Assembly (NCBI RefSeq): GCF_900142415.1
Contig: NZ_FRAU01000003.1
Location: forward strand, 61,071-125,070
DNA: 64,000 bases
Origin: Rhodothermus profundi
Lineage (GTDB): Bacteria > Bacteroidota > Rhodothermia > Rhodothermales > Rhodothermaceae
Direction: 5' to 3'
Under the pieces are notes generated by a model. The model had not been told where the DNA came from. It made no database searches and saw nothing but the letters and a program-made list of their open reading frames with translations. The position numbers were made by a program, and so were the translations under genes. Shown here one piece after another: positions 25,788-36,676 of this stretch (positions are counted from its first letter, which is position 1; each line of letters begins with the position of its first letter).

Positions 25788-27278
25788 TCAGTCTTGCGCC
25801 GTGTCGATCTGGGCGCGTTGCAAGCGGCCGCTGTAGTCGATGTAGACGGTTTTGGTTTCGGTGTAGAAGTCAAATACTTCCCAGCCGCCCTCCCGGTGGC
25901 CGTTGCCGGTCTGTTTGACGCCGCCAAAGGGCAGATGAGCTTCTGCGCCAATGGTCGGGGCGTTTACGTACACGATGCCCGCTTCCAGCTCTTGAATTGC
26001 CTGAAAAGCCCGTCCAAGGTCGCGGGTATAAATAGAGGACGACAGACCGTAGCGCACGCTATTGGCTACCTCAAGGGCTTCTTCGAGCGAACTGACCTTC
26101 AGCACCGAGAGGACGGGCCCGAAGATTTCTTCCTGCGCAATGCGCATGTCGGGTTTGACGTCTACAAAGATGGTGGGCTCAAAGAAAAAGCCTTCGTCCA
26201 GGCCTGATCCGGTGGCGCGCCGGCCGCCCAGTACCAGGCGGGCTCCTTCTTGAAGCCCGAGCTCAACGTAGCGCTGCACTTTTTCAAGGGCAGCCTGGTT
26301 GATAAGCGGTCCCATGTCTGTACCTTTCTGATTGCCATCGCCGAGGCGGAGACGCCGAGCCGCGTTGCAGAGTCGTTCGACCACTTCGTCGTGCACTGCC
26401 TCATGCAGAATCAGGCGGCTGGTGGCCGTGCAGCGCTGGCCTGTGGTGCCAAAGGCGCCCCAGAGGACCCCATCAATGACGAGGTCGAGGTCGGCGTCTT
26501 CCATAACAATGAGCGGGTTTTTCCCGCCCATTTCCAGGGAGCATCGTTTATGGAGGCGGCCGCAGATTTCTCCAATGCGAGCACCCACTTCTGAAGAGCC
26601 CGTAAAGGAGATGGCCTGCACATCCGGATGCGCTACGAGAGCTGCTCCTGCTTCAGCGTCGCCGTGCACCAGGTTGATGACGCCTGGAGGCACGCCCGCT
26701 TCGATCAGGGTCTGGACGAAGAGCATGCCACTGTGGGGGGCATCTTCGCTGGGTTTGAAGACTACGGTGTTCCCGCAGGCAAGCGCCGGGAAGATCTTCC
26801 AGCTTGGCACGGCTACCGGGAAGTTCCAGGCCGTAATAACACCCACGACGCCCAGCGGCTGCCGGATGGTCATGTTGAACTTGCGGGGCAGTTCGCTGGG
26901 GACCGTGTGGCCGAAGAGGCGGCGCGTTTCGCTGGCTGCATAATAGGCCGTGTCGATGGCTTCCTGCACGTCGCCGCGCGTTTCAAAAAACGGCTTCCCC
27001 ATTTCGCGCGTCATGGCGCGAGCTATCTCATTTTTGCGAGCGCGGAGCAGATCGCCGGCGCGTCGCAGGATCTCTCCCCGCTGGGGAGCGGGCAAGCGCC
27101 GCCAGGCCGGGAAGGCTGCCCGGGCAGCGGCCACGGCCTGGTCTACATCTTCTGCAGAAGAGCGAGGAAACAGACCGATCAGGTCAGACCAGCGTGCCGG
27201 ATTGCGATCTTCAAACGTACGTCCTGATGCGGAGTCAACCCATGCGCCGTTGATGTAGTTGTGAAAAATCGTAGCCAT
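25788..27278 (-). CDS. NAD(P)-dependent aldehyde dehydrogenase
   Basis: The 496-residue protein has the full ALDH pattern: ITAWNFPVAVPSWK, the catalytic Glu in LEMGGKNPLIV, the catalytic Cys in GTTGQRCTATSRL and EEIFGPVLSVLKV. The C-terminal HLPFGGVKQTGNGHREGG resembles bacterial dehydrogenases of semialdehydes such as aminoadipate semialdehyde, but the substrate is not certain. The start at 27278 (MATIFHNYINGAWV) is where similarity begins. The gene is divergent from the aminotransferase at 27441, so they may share control. Confidence 0.9.
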   Translation of the reverse strand: MATIFHNYINGAWVDSASGRTFEDRNPARWSDLIGLFPRSSAEDVDQAVAAARAAFPAWRRLPAPQRGEILRRAGDLLRARKNEIARAMTREMGKPFFETRGDVQEAIDTAYYAASETRRLFGHTVPSELPRKFNMTIRQPLGVVGVITAWNFPVAVPSWKIFPALACGNTVVFKPSEDAPHSGMLFVQTLIEAGVPPGVINLVHGDAEAGAALVAHPDVQAISFTGSSEVGARIGEICGRLHKRCSLEMGGKNPLIVMEDADLDLVIDGVLWGAFGTTGQRCTATSRLILHEAVHDEVVERLCNAARRLRLGDGNQKGTDMGPLINQAALEKVQRYVELGLQEGARLVLGGRRATGSGLDEGFFFEPTIFVDVKPDMRIAQEEIFGPVLSVLKVSSLEEALEVANSVRYGLSSSIYTRDLGRAFQAIQELEAGIVYVNAPTIGAEAHLPFGGVKQTGNGHREGGWEVFDFYTETKTVYIDYSGRLQRAQIDTAQD

Positions 27279-27440
27279 AAGGAAACTTGTGGTCTGTTTG
27301 AAAGCGTTTCCGGGGTGTCCTTGAGATAAAATAGAACATTGGCGAGATCCTTGCCAGGCCATGGATACCTGCCTGTGCAAGGGGCGCCGAAAGCACGTAT
27401 ATTTCACCCTCACGCTTGTAAGCATGGATCGATGGAACCC

Positions 27441-28664
27441 ATGACAGACCGTACGGCTCCGTTATCTTCACTGGAGGCGCGTCTGGCAGCCCGCGTGCGC
27501 AACGTGCCGCCCAGCGGCATTCGGCGCTTTTTTGAGATTGCCGCTACCATGGACGACGTTATCTCGCTGGGAATTGGCGAGCCCGATTTTGTTTCGCCGC
27601 CGGCTGCCATTGAGGCGGCTATTGCTTCGCTGCGGGCAGGTCAGACAGGCTATACGGCCAATGCTGGATTGATCGAGTTGCGGGAGGCGATTGCAGAGGA
27701 GTTGGCCCGGCGCTATGGCGTGCGCTACGATCCGGCGCGAGAAATTCTGGTAACGGTAGGGGTTGCGGAAGGCATTCAACTGGCCATGCTGGCGCTGGTG
27801 GAGCCCGGGGATGAGGTGTTGATTCCCGAGCCCTGTTTTGTTTCATATGGACCAACGGCTACCTTTGCGGGAGGGCGTGTGGTGTATGTGCCCACTTCAG
27901 TAGAGAATGATTTCCAGGTGACGGCAGCCGATCTGGAACCGTACATTACGCCGCGCACCAAGGTGCTCATGATCGGCTATCCGAACAATCCGACAGGGGC
28001 TGTGCTGCGTCGGAAGACGATGGAGGAGATCGGGGAGCTGGTGGTCCGGCATGATCTGTTTGTCATTTCTGATGAGATTTATGACCGATTGATTTATGGC
28101 CGTGCGTATGCAGAAGGACATGTATGCGTGCCGTCGATTCCGGGGCTTCGGGAGCGTACCGTGTTGCTGGGCGGTTTTTCAAAGGATTATGCCATGACGG
28201 GCTGGCGGATTGGGTATGCCTGTGCGCCGGAGCCCATCTTGAAGGCGATGTATAAGTTGCACCAGTATATGGTGATGAGTGCGCCTACGATGGGGCAGGT
28301 GGCAGCGCTGGCAGCACTTCGAGAGGCCCAGGAGGATGTGGAACGGATGCGTCGGGCGTACGACGAGCGTCGCCGCGTGATTGTCGATGGATTGCGGGCG
28401 GCTGGTCTGCCTACGTTTGAGCCGGAGGGGGCTTTTTATTGCTTCCCGGACATTCGTTCCACTGGATTGACGTCTGAGGAGTTTGCGCAGCGGCTGCTTC
28501 GGGAAGAGCGGGTTGCCGTAGTGCCGGGGGATGCATTTGGCCCGAGCGGAGCAGGCTACGTTCGCTGCGCCTACGCCACATCGCTGGAGCATATTCGGGA
28601 AGCGGTGCGCCGGATTCAGCGGTTTGTAGCGCGGGTGAAAGAGGAGCGTCGGGTGGAAACCTGA
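27441..28664 (+). CDS. PLP-dependent class I/II aminotransferase
   Basis: The 407-residue enzyme has the fold-type I pattern: ISLGIGEPDF, YPNNPTGAVL, the cofactor Lys248 in GGFSKDYAMTGWRIGY, and a terminal FGPSGAGYVRCAYATS. It is of the PatA/aspartate-aminotransferase subgroup and probably transfers amino groups from aromatic, aspartate or related amino acids to 2-oxoglutarate. The exact substrate is unknown. ATG codons at 27432 and 27441 are both possible. It is divergent from the aldehyde dehydrogenase. Confidence 0.9.
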   Translation: MTDRTAPLSSLEARLAARVRNVPPSGIRRFFEIAATMDDVISLGIGEPDFVSPPAAIEAAIASLRAGQTGYTANAGLIELREAIAEELARRYGVRYDPAREILVTVGVAEGIQLAMLALVEPGDEVLIPEPCFVSYGPTATFAGGRVVYVPTSVENDFQVTAADLEPYITPRTKVLMIGYPNNPTGAVLRRKTMEEIGELVVRHDLFVISDEIYDRLIYGRAYAEGHVCVPSIPGLRERTVLLGGFSKDYAMTGWRIGYACAPEPILKAMYKLHQYMVMSAPTMGQVAALAALREAQEDVERMRRAYDERRRVIVDGLRAAGLPTFEPEGAFYCFPDIRSTGLTSEEFAQRLLREERVAVVPGDAFGPSGAGYVRCAYATSLEHIREAVRRIQRFVARVKEERRVET

Positions 28665-28725
28665 GCCGTGCGTTGTCGTTGTCAGCGCCGCAACAGGCAT
28701 AGAACGTTTGCAGGGAGTACAAAAA

Positions 28726-28740
28726 CCGTTATTGCAATGC
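28726..28740 (+). repeat. copy 1 of 15-base word CCGTTATTGCAATGC
   Basis: The word ends on the prfB ATG plus one base. It is shared exactly with 42528-42542 and 44472-44486. This copy and the one at 42528 are identical over 17 bases (two more A residues). Confidence 0.7.
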
Positions 28741-29853
28741 AAGAAAAAATCCAAAGCCTGTTAGAGCGTGTGGACACGCTCGGGAGGTTTCTTTGACATC
28801 CCCGGGCGTAAACAGAAGATTGCCGCGCTGAATGAAGAGCGACTGGCGCCAGGCTTCTGGGACAATCCAGAGCGGGCGCGTGCTGTGGAAAAGCAGATTG
28901 CTGAAGAGGAATCCTGGGTGGCGGCGTGGGAGCGACTGCGTCGCCAGGCAGATGATGTGTTAACGCTCCTGGAGCTCCAGCAGGAAGATCCGGAAGCAGA
29001 CCTCCAGGAGGAGATTGAGCGGGAAGTGGCCCGCCTGGAGCAACAGCTTGACGAGCTGGAGCTGCGCAGCTTACTGACCGATCCGGACGACCATCGTAAC
29101 GCTATCCTGACCATTCATCCGGGCGCTGGGGGGACTGAAAGCCAGGACTGGGCCGAGATGCTCCTGCGCATGTACACGCGCTGGGGCGAGCGGCATGGCT
29201 ATACGGTGGAGCTGCTTGAGTACCAGGCGGGGGACGTAGCGGGTATCAAGAGCGCTTCGCTGCGCATCGCCGGTCCGTATGCCTACGGCTACCTGAAAGG
29301 TGAGTCCGGCGTGCATCGGCTGGTGCGCATTTCGCCATTTGATGCAAGTGGCCGGCGGCATACGTCGTTTGCCAGCGTGTTTGTCTATCCAGAAATCGAC
29401 GATACGATTGAGGTTAATATTCGCCCGGACGAAATTGAAATGCAGACGTTCCGTAGCAGTGGAAAGGGCGGGCAGAACGTCAACAAGGTGGAGACGGGCG
29501 TCCGGCTAATCTGGCGAGGAAAACTCTCAAACGGCGAAGAGGTCAAGGTGGTCGCCGAATGCACGGAGGAGCGCAGCCAGCTTCAGAATCGGCAGCGGGC
29601 CCTGACCATGCTCAAAAGTCGCATCTACCAGTTGGAACGTGAAATCCGTGAGGCGGAAAAGCGCAAACGCGAGTCTCAGAAGAAAAAGATTGAGTGGGGT
29701 AACCAGATTCGTTCGTACGTCTTTCAGCCCTACACGATGGTCAACGACCATCGCACGGAAACCAAGGTGACGGATGTGCAGGCTGTGATGGATGGAGAAC
29801 TGGATCCTTTCATCCGTGCCTACCTGCTGTCGCAGGTGAACGAAGTCTCCTGA
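28737..29853 (+). CDS. prfB: peptide chain release factor 2, with programmed +1 frameshift
   Basis: RF2 ends translation at UGA and UAA. Frame one runs from ATG 28737 for 19 codons (ending GRFL) to an in-frame TGA at 28794. Reading then slips +1 and continues with GAC at 28795 (DIPGRKQK). The combined product is 371 residues, close to E. coli RF2. The SPF motif lies in VRISPFDASG, and GGQ is at about residues 244-246 (GKGGQNVNKVETG). The slip site AGG-TTT-CTT-TGA-C is the classic autoregulatory arrangement. nadB starts two bases after the stop. Confidence 0.95.
28785..28797 (+). promoter_or_regulatory. RF2 programmed frameshift site
   Basis: The sequence is AGG TTT CTT TGA C, with an SD-like GGGAGG (28782-28787) just before CTT TGA C. 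When RF2 is scarce the ribosome pauses at TGA and slips from CTT to TTT, entering the full-length frame. This matches the well-known prfB mechanism. Confidence 0.93.
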
Positions 29854-29854
29854 C

Positions 29855-31456
29855 ATGCCCGAGCGCTATCAGTTTGACTTTCTGGTCATCGGTAGCGGAA
29901 TTGCCGGTCTGACCTTTGCTCTGCGCGTAGCCGACCACGGCTCGGTGGCCATTGTCACCAAGAAAGAAAGCGTCGAGTCGAACACGAACTACGCGCAGGG
30001 AGGCATTGCGGCCGTCATGGACGCGGCCGACTCGTTTGAGCAGCACGTGCAGGATACGTTAGAGGCAGGAGCCGGGCTGTGCGACCGCGTAGTGGTTGAG
30101 ACGGTTGTGCGGGAGGGGCCCGAACGGGTACGCGAGCTCATCGCGCTCGGCGCGCAGTTTACTTATGAGCAGGGGCGGTTGCATCTCGGGCGGGAGGGCG
30201 GGCACTCCCGAAACCGTATCGTGCACGCTGCCGATGCAACAGGGCGGGAAGTGGAGCGGGTTCTGCTGGCGCGCGTGCGCGCTCACCCCAACATTCACAT
30301 TTTTGAATATCACTACGCCGTTGATCTCATCACCGAACACCATCTCGGTCAATACGTCTCGCGCCTGCGGCCAGACATCCATTGTTTCGGAGCCTATGTG
30401 CTGGATGAACAGGCAGATGTCATACATACCTTTCTAGCAAAGGCTACGCTGCTTGCCACGGGAGGATCGGGACAAGTATATCTACACACCACAAACCCTC
30501 CCGTGGCGACCGGTGACGGCGTGGCCATGGCCTACCGTGCAAAGGCGCGGGTCGCCAACATGGAGTTCATTCAGTTCCATCCGACCACGCTCTTTCATCC
30601 AGAAGGGCCTCAGGAACGGTCGTTTTTGATCAGCGAGGCGGTGCGGGGAGAAGGCGCTCGGCTCTATAATCTGGCCGGAGAGCGTTTTATGCCGCACTAT
30701 GACCCGCGGGCCGAATTGGCGCCCCGCGACATTGTCGCGCGGGCTATAGATGATCAGCTCAAGCGGCGGGGGGAGCCTCATGTCTGGTTGGACATTTCGC
30801 ACCGGCCTGCCGAGGAGATCAGGCGTCGCTTTCCCAATATTTATCAGACCTTGCTGAGCTATGGCATTGATATGACGCAGCAGCCCATTCCGGTGGTGCC
30901 GGCAGCGCATTATCAATGCGGGGGCGTGCTGACGGACCTGCACGGCCGCACAACCATCCACGGACTTTACGCGGCCGGGGAGGTCGCTTGCACCGGGCTG
31001 CATGGTGCCAATCGCCTGGCAAGCAATTCGCTGCTGGAGGCGCTCGTTTTTGCGCGGCGTGCGGCTGAAGATGCCGTGCAGTATGTGCAGGCGCAAGCCT
31101 GGCGCACCGACGTTCCCGACTGGGATGACCGGGGCACCGAGCGGCCCCAGGAATGGGTGCTTATTTCGCACAATCGTGATGAGCTGCGGCGCATCATGTG
31201 GGACTACGTGGGCATTGTGCGCTCGCAACTTCGTCTGGAACGGGCACTGCGTCGCACGCGGCTCCTCTACGAAGAAACGGAAGACTTTTACCGGCGGGCT
31301 CGCCTTTCTCCAGGCTTGTGTGAGTTGCGAAACATGATCGCGGTAGCCTACCTCATCATTCGAAGTGCGCAAATGCGTCGAGAGAGTCGCGGGTTGCACT
31401 ACATGCTTGATTATCCCGAGCCTGTCGAAAGCGAGCGGCGACCCACGTTGGTCTGA
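29855..31456 (+). CDS. nadB: L-aspartate oxidase
   Basis: The flavoenzyme makes iminoaspartate from aspartate, the first step of NAD synthesis. The FAD site is VIGSGIAGLTFA (from residue 11), followed by SNTNYAQGGIAAV, FIQFHPTTLFHP, REGGHSRNRIVHA and GANRLASNSLLEALVF. The helical C-terminal domain (about 420-533) is complete. The length of 533 residues is normal. It starts two bases after prfB. nadA and nadC are not in the window. Confidence 0.94.
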   Translation: MPERYQFDFLVIGSGIAGLTFALRVADHGSVAIVTKKESVESNTNYAQGGIAAVMDAADSFEQHVQDTLEAGAGLCDRVVVETVVREGPERVRELIALGAQFTYEQGRLHLGREGGHSRNRIVHAADATGREVERVLLARVRAHPNIHIFEYHYAVDLITEHHLGQYVSRLRPDIHCFGAYVLDEQADVIHTFLAKATLLATGGSGQVYLHTTNPPVATGDGVAMAYRAKARVANMEFIQFHPTTLFHPEGPQERSFLISEAVRGEGARLYNLAGERFMPHYDPRAELAPRDIVARAIDDQLKRRGEPHVWLDISHRPAEEIRRRFPNIYQTLLSYGIDMTQQPIPVVPAAHYQCGGVLTDLHGRTTIHGLYAAGEVACTGLHGANRLASNSLLEALVFARRAAEDAVQYVQAQAWRTDVPDWDDRGTERPQEWVLISHNRDELRRIMWDYVGIVRSQLRLERALRRTRLLYEETEDFYRRARLSPGLCELRNMIAVAYLIIRSAQMRRESRGLHYMLDYPEPVESERRPTLV

Positions 31457-31542
31457 GGAACCCGCTTTCGCACCTGTCGTTTATCCCGTCGGGAGTGAGC
31501 GGGTCGAGAGGTCGCCTCCACGGAACGGAGTCGGTGTGCATG

Positions 31543-31570
31543 AAAAGGGGGGCTCAAGCCGCCCTTTTTT
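31543..31570 (+). terminator. rho-independent terminator after nadB
   Basis: AAAAGGG-GGC (31543-31553) pairs with GCC-CCCTTTT (31558-31568) with one mismatch, around TCAA, and ends in six T residues. Confidence 0.8.
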
Positions 31571-31592
31571 CATTCAACCCGCTCAGGTAGTG

Positions 31593-31625
31593 ACGCCCGG
31601 CCGTCCGTGGTACGGGCGTTTTTTT
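31593..31625 (+). terminator. second terminator before rimP
   Basis: ACGCCCG (31593-31599) pairs with CGGGCGT (31613-31619), followed by seven T residues. Being only 17 bases before the rimP ATG, it may act as an attenuator of the rimP-nusA-infB operon. Confidence 0.75.
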
Positions 31626-31641
31626 GCAGCAGAGAAAAATC

Positions 31642-32124
31642 ATGATGCAGACAGCTTCCGGAACGTCGGCGCTGGTCGAACAGATCCGCGCCCGGGTTGA
31701 AGAGGTTTTGCAGGGAACAGCGTTCTTTCTGATTGATGTGGTGGTGCGCGGTCGAAGAGGCGCGCACGTGGTCGAGATTTTTATTGATGGCGACCGAGGA
31801 CCTTCACTCCAGGATCTGGAACAATTAAGTCGGGAAATAGGCTTTTTATTGGATAGTGACGACGTATTGCCTGGCTCGTACACGCTGAACGTGTCGTCGC
31901 CAGGTGTTGACCGGCCGCTGGTGCATCCCCGGCAATACCCCAAACACGTGGGGCGAATGCTGGAGGTGCTGCTGGTGGCCAGGGAGGGCATGCCGGCTGA
32001 GCGGCTGCGGGGGACGTTGCAGCAGGCCGATGCGGAAGCCATTGAACTGCAACTTCCCGACGGGTCGCTGCGTCGGCTGCGCTACGCAGAAATTCAATCG
32101 GCCCGCGTCTGCCTGCCCTGGTGA
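31642..32124 (+). CDS. rimP: ribosome maturation factor RimP
   Basis: The 160-residue protein has the two-part RimP fold: an N-terminal alpha/beta domain with VVEIFIDGDRGPSLQDLEQLSREIG and YTLNVSSPGVDRPL, and a C-terminal SH3-like barrel (ERLRGTLQQADAEAIELQLPD). It helps assemble the 30S subunit. It opens the rimP-nusA-infB-rbfA-truB operon, whose order is conserved in many bacteria. ATG 31642 and 31645 are adjacent alternatives. Confidence 0.92.
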   Translation: MMQTASGTSALVEQIRARVEEVLQGTAFFLIDVVVRGRRGAHVVEIFIDGDRGPSLQDLEQLSREIGFLLDSDDVLPGSYTLNVSSPGVDRPLVHPRQYPKHVGRMLEVLLVAREGMPAERLRGTLQQADAEAIELQLPDGSLRRLRYAEIQSARVCLPW

Positions 32125-32154
32125 AGCGGGCCTTAAGACGGTGACAGGTGAGCC

Positions 32155-33417
32155 ATGCAGAACAGCGAGCTGGTATCTTCCTTTGCAGAGATTGCCCACT
32201 CGAAGGGTATCGATCGGGATACGCTTCAATTGATTGTGGAGGACGTCTTCCGGGCAATGCTCCGGAAGCGTTATGGATCCGATGAAGCCTTTGAGATCAT
32301 CTTTAACCCGGATCACGGCGATATCCAGATCCTCCATATTCGGGAAGTAGTGCCGGATTGGGAGCTGGAGGATCCTGTGACCCAGATTGAGCTGAGCGAG
32401 GCGCGCAAGATTGACCCCGACTTTGAGGTGGGCGACGAGGTAGCCAGCGAACTCGATATTTCCGAGTTCGGGCGACGGGCTATCATGACGGCGCGCCAGA
32501 CCTTCAGCCAGCGCATCCGGGATCTGGAAAAAGAGAAAATCTATCAGGAATACTCCGAGTTAATCGGAGAAATTGTGGTCGGCGAGATTTATCAGATTCG
32601 CCGGCGGGAAGTGCTGGTCATGCATAACCGCACGGAGCTTATCCTGCCCCGCGAAGAGCAGATTCCGCGTGACCGCTATCGGAAGGGGGATACGCTTCGG
32701 GCGATTGTCAAGGAGGTGCGTCGAGAGTCTGGGGGAACGCCCCAGGTTATTATCAGCCGGGCCGACCCGGTCTTCCTGGAGCGTTTGCTTGAACTGGAGG
32801 TGCCTGAAATCGAAGAAGGCATTGTTGAGGTCAAAAGAATTGTTCGGGAACCGGGCGAGCGCGCTAAAGTGGCGGTCGTCAGCCATGACGAGCGCGTAGA
32901 TCCGGTTGGCGCCTGCGTAGGGCTCCGGGGGAATCGGATCCACGCAATCGTACGTGAGCTCTCCAATGAGAGCATCGATGTTATTGAATGGTCCGATGAT
33001 CCGCGGGAGCTCATCAAACGAGCACTGGCGCCCGCCAAGCCTCTCTCGGTTACCTTGAATGAAGAGGCCAACCCACCGCGTGCTAAAGTGGTGGTGCGCG
33101 CCGACGAGGTCAGCCAGGCTATTGGCCGTGGCGGCGTCAACATCCGACTGGCCTCGCGCCTGACAGGATACGAGCTAGACGTCTATCGCGAAATTCTTCC
33201 AGATGAGGAAGATATCGAAATCGAGGAGTTTGCAGACGAGCTTGATGAATCGATTATTGCGCGCCTGCGTGAAATTGGCTGTGACACAGCCCGGGCAGTG
33301 CTTGATCTGTCGCTCGAAGAACTGATGCGACGCTCCGGGCTGGACGAGGAAACGGCGCGGCGCGTAATGGAGGTAATCCGCGCAGAGTTCGAAGACGAAG
33401 AAGAACTGGAAGGCTAA
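32155..33417 (+). CDS. nusA: transcription termination/antitermination protein NusA
   Basis: The 420-residue protein has an N-terminal RNA polymerase-binding domain (1-125), an S1 domain (about 135-200, [18 protein letters not shown]) and two KH domains (about 225-345, [14 protein letters not shown] and [15 protein letters not shown]). A single helix-hairpin-helix comes at the end ([17 protein letters not shown]). It lacks the second acidic repeat of E. coli NusA (495 residues), as in many non-proteobacteria. A ribosome binding site (AGGTGAG) precedes the ATG. Confidence 0.95.
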   Translation: MQNSELVSSFAEIAHSKGIDRDTLQLIVEDVFRAMLRKRYGSDEAFEIIFNPDHGDIQILHIREVVPDWELEDPVTQIELSEARKIDPDFEVGDEVASELDISEFGRRAIMTARQTFSQRIRDLEKEKIYQEYSELIGEIVVGEIYQIRRREVLVMHNRTELILPREEQIPRDRYRKGDTLRAIVKEVRRESGGTPQVIISRADPVFLERLLELEVPEIEEGIVEVKRIVREPGERAKVAVVSHDERVDPVGACVGLRGNRIHAIVRELSNESIDVIEWSDDPRELIKRALAPAKPLSVTLNEEANPPRAKVVVRADEVSQAIGRGGVNIRLASRLTGYELDVYREILPDEEDIEIEEFADELDESIIARLREIGCDTARAVLDLSLEELMRRSGLDEETARRVMEVIRAEFEDEEELEG

Positions 33418-33449
33418 CCGCCGACAGGAGTAGGACGCAACAGGCGCTT

Positions 33450-36293
33450 ATGGCACAGAGCAAGTTCAAAAAAATCAGGTTGTTTAAACTGGCCCGCGAG
33501 CTGAACGTCGGGATCGACACCATTGAGCAGCAACTGAAGGAGCTGGGCTATGCCCACGCGCTCTCGGGGCGCGGGGCTAATGCCGTTCTGGAAGATGAGG
33601 AGGCCTACGAAGCGCTGCTGGAAGCATTTGACTACGACCGAAAGGTCGCAGCCCGGTTGAAGGAGCTGCGGGAGGCGCGTGCTGAAGCTGCGCGGGCAGC
33701 TAAAGTGGAAGTTGAGGAGGAGGTTGAAGAAGGGGAAGAAGAAGTTGAGGCGGTTGAATCTGCTGAGGCATTGGTAGAGGACGAAGGAGAAGAATCGGAA
33801 GCAGCTACGGAAGCCGCCGTGGAGGAGCCTGCAGCTCGGGAAACCGTGGCGGCAAAAGAAGGAGCTCATGCTTCAGAACTTCCTGAAGAGGTGCCCGCCG
33901 AAATGCCTGTTGCAACGGATGAGCGCCCAGAAGTTGTGGAGGTCTCTGCGACGTCTGCTGTAGCAGAAGCAGCGCCGGTAGCCGAGAGCGAGAGGGCCGT
34001 GGAGGCTGAGGCTCCTGCAGAGGAAGCGGACGAGATGCCGGAGGCCTCGGTAACGGTCGAAGCGCCTGAGCCTGAAACAGAAGAGGTCGTGCCGGAGCAG
34101 CCTTCCGAGATGGAAGCGGGTGCCGCCGAAGAGCAAGAAGAAAAGGCGGAAGCGGATGAGGTTATCCGCGCGCAGCGCTATCAGCTTCAGGGGGCCAAGA
34201 TAATTGGAAAGATTGATCTGTCCAAAATTGAGGGCGATGAGGCGCGGCCTGGGAAGCGCAAGCGCAAACGGAAGCGGAAGGCGAAGCCTGCGCCAGAAGA
34301 AGAGGTGGTCAAGGTGGCTGTGGAAGACGAGGAGGAAAAGCCCCGTCCCAAGCGCAAGCGTAAACGCAAACGCATTCGCCGGGTCGACGAGGAGGAGGTA
34401 GAGCAATCGCTCCAGGAAACGCTGCGGGAGCTGGAGCAGGGCGTCAGTCGCATTCGCCAGCGCCGGCGCCGCGAGCGGCGAGAACGCCATGCCCAGGAGC
34501 GGGCCCGTGAGGCGCAGCAAGAGGCGCAAGAGGCCCGCAAGCTCCGCGTTACAGAGTACATTTCCACAGGCGAGCTGGCCGAGCTAATGGGCGTCGATGT
34601 CAGCGAGGTCATTTCGACGCTCTTCAATGCCGGAATGATTGTCTCGATTAACCAGCGGCTTGACGCCGACACGATCCAGTTTGTGGCGGACGAATTTGGC
34701 TATGAGGTTGAGTTTATCACCGACTATAATGAACTGGAGATTGAAATTCCGGAGGATCGGCCAGAGGATTTGCAGCCGAGGGCGCCTATCGTCACCGTGA
34801 TGGGGCATGTAGACCACGGCAAGACCTCGCTGCTTGATTATATTCGCAATACGAATGTCGTAGCAGGGGAGGCTGGAGGCATCACGCAACATATCGGTGC
34901 CTATCATGTGGAGCTACCGGACGGGCGGCATATCACCTTCCTGGATACGCCCGGGCACGAAGCGTTCACGGCCATGCGAGCCCGTGGCGCCAAGGTAACA
35001 GATATTGTGATTCTGGTGGTGGCGGCCGATGATGGAGTGATGCCTCAGACGATCGAGGCAATCAACCATGCGAAGGCGGCCGGTGTACCTATTGTGGTGG
35101 CGATCACCAAGATTGACAAGCCCGAGGCCAATCCGCAGCGCGTCATGCAGCAGCTTGCCGAAAACGGGGTGCTGGTTGAGCAGTATGGAGGGCAGGTGCA
35201 GTGCGCGCTGGTCTCGGCCAAAACCGGCGAGGGAATTGACGATTTGCTTGAGAAGGTCCTGTTGGAAGCCGAGCTGCATGAACTGAAGGCCAATCCTGAT
35301 CGTCCGGCTGTAGGCACCATCATTGAAAGCCGTGTAGAGAAGGGACGGGGCAATGTTGCCACCGTGCTGGTGCAGAACGGAACGCTTCGCGTTGGCGATC
35401 CTTTTGTGGCAGGCGTAACAAGTGGCCGGGTGCGGGCGATGTTTGATGAGCGCGGAAATCGCGTTGAAGTTGCCGGACCTACCATTCCGGTGCTTGTGCT
35501 TGGCTTTGATGAACTTCCAGAGGTAGGAGATCAGTTTGTGGTGGTGCCGGACGAAAAGGAAGCGCGGGCTATCGCGCAGAAGCGGCAGCAGATTCGCCGC
35601 GAGCAGATGCTGCGCAAGCAGCGCCGCATTTCGCTTGACGAGATCAGTCGCCGGATGGCGCAGGGCGATCGGCTGAAGGAGCTTAACCTGATCATCAAAG
35701 GCGATGTGGCTGGTTCGGTTGAGGCGTTGAGCGATGCGCTGCTGAAGCTGTCGACCGATGAGGTAGCGGTGAGCATCATCCACAGCGGTGTAGGGGCTAT
35801 TACCGAGAGCGACGTGATGCTGGCTTCGGCCTCCAATGCCATCATCGTTGGGTTTCAGGTGCGTCCTACCAGCAGTGCGCGTCAGTTGGCCGAGCGGGAG
35901 CACGTAGACATTCGGCTCTACTCGGTAATCTATCAGGCGATTGAGGATGTGCGGGATGCGCTCGAAGGGCTGCTGTCGCCTGAGAAGACGGAGCGGGTTG
36001 TTGGCGTGGCTGAGGTGCGCGAAACGTTTAAGATTCCAAAGGTAGGTACCGTGGCCGGCTGTCGTGTGATTGAGGGACGCATTCGTCGAGGGGATCGGGT
36101 GCGGATCATCCGCAATGGCGTGGTGATCTACGAAGGTACCATTTCATCACTTAAACGCTTCAAAGATGACGTGCGGGAGGTGCAGAGCGGCTACGAGTGT
36201 GGCGTAGGCATTGAAAACTTCAACGACATCAAAGTAGGGGATCAGATTGAGGCCTTTGAGATTGTTGAACAGCGGCGTAAACTGGAGGTCTGA
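33450..36293 (+). CDS. infB: translation initiation factor IF-2
   Basis: The 947-residue GTPase places initiator tRNA on the ribosome. The N-terminus has the IF-2N fold ([22 protein letters not shown]), then about 300 residues of Glu/Ala-rich and Lys/Arg-rich linker (KRKRKRK blocks near residues 268-310). The G domain starts near residue 450 with GHVDHGKTS, then [15 protein letters not shown] and TKIDKPEA. Domains II to IV follow. The long charged linker makes it larger than average. Its stop overlaps the rbfA start (TGATG). Confidence 0.95.
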   Translation: MAQSKFKKIRLFKLARELNVGIDTIEQQLKELGYAHALSGRGANAVLEDEEAYEALLEAFDYDRKVAARLKELREARAEAARAAKVEVEEEVEEGEEEVEAVESAEALVEDEGEESEAATEAAVEEPAARETVAAKEGAHASELPEEVPAEMPVATDERPEVVEVSATSAVAEAAPVAESERAVEAEAPAEEADEMPEASVTVEAPEPETEEVVPEQPSEMEAGAAEEQEEKAEADEVIRAQRYQLQGAKIIGKIDLSKIEGDEARPGKRKRKRKRKAKPAPEEEVVKVAVEDEEEKPRPKRKRKRKRIRRVDEEEVEQSLQETLRELEQGVSRIRQRRRRERRERHAQERAREAQQEAQEARKLRVTEYISTGELAELMGVDVSEVISTLFNAGMIVSINQRLDADTIQFVADEFGYEVEFITDYNELEIEIPEDRPEDLQPRAPIVTVMGHVDHGKTSLLDYIRNTNVVAGEAGGITQHIGAYHVELPDGRHITFLDTPGHEAFTAMRARGAKVTDIVILVVAADDGVMPQTIEAINHAKAAGVPIVVAITKIDKPEANPQRVMQQLAENGVLVEQYGGQVQCALVSAKTGEGIDDLLEKVLLEAELHELKANPDRPAVGTIIESRVEKGRGNVATVLVQNGTLRVGDPFVAGVTSGRVRAMFDERGNRVEVAGPTIPVLVLGFDELPEVGDQFVVVPDEKEARAIAQKRQQIRREQMLRKQRRISLDEISRRMAQGDRLKELNLIIKGDVAGSVEALSDALLKLSTDEVAVSIIHSGVGAITESDVMLASASNAIIVGFQVRPTSSARQLAEREHVDIRLYSVIYQAIEDVRDALEGLLSPEKTERVVGVAEVRETFKIPKVGTVAGCRVIEGRIRRGDRVRIIRNGVVIYEGTISSLKRFKDDVREVQSGYECGVGIENFNDIKVGDQIEAFEIVEQRRKLEV

Positions 36294-36673
36294 TGAGCAG
36301 CAGCATTCGGGTGCAGCGCGTAGGTAGCCTGCTCAAGCGTGAGTTAGCTGATATTCTGCAGCATGAGTTTGGGGACCAGTTGCCGCCGATGACTACGGTG
36401 ACCGATGTGCAGCCGACCCGTGATCTGTCCATTGCCAAGGTGTACGTAAGCATTTATGCGTCTCCTGAGCAGAAGCAGGCAGCATTTCGACGGCTTCAGG
36501 AGCTGACGCCTCAGATTCGAGCGGCGCTTGCGCAGCGCATCCGCCATCAGATGCGTTTTATGCCTGAGCTGCGCTTCATTCTGGATGAAACCATAGAGCG
36601 GGCGCAGCGGATTGAAGAGCTACTGGCGCGCATCCGCGAAGAGCGGGCCCGCCGAGAAGGCCAGACCTCCTGA
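36293..36673 (+). CDS. rbfA: ribosome-binding factor A
   Basis: The 126-residue protein has the KH-type fold of RbfA: RVGSLLKRELADILQ, VTDVQPTRDLSIAKVYVS and RFMPELRFILDETIERAQRIEELL. It takes part in late 16S rRNA processing and cold adaptation of the 30S subunit. The ATG overlaps the infB stop by one base, so translation is coupled. Confidence 0.93.
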   Translation: MSSSIRVQRVGSLLKRELADILQHEFGDQLPPMTTVTDVQPTRDLSIAKVYVSIYASPEQKQAAFRRLQELTPQIRAALAQRIRHQMRFMPELRFILDETIERAQRIEELLARIREERARREGQTS

Positions 36674-36676
36674 TCA

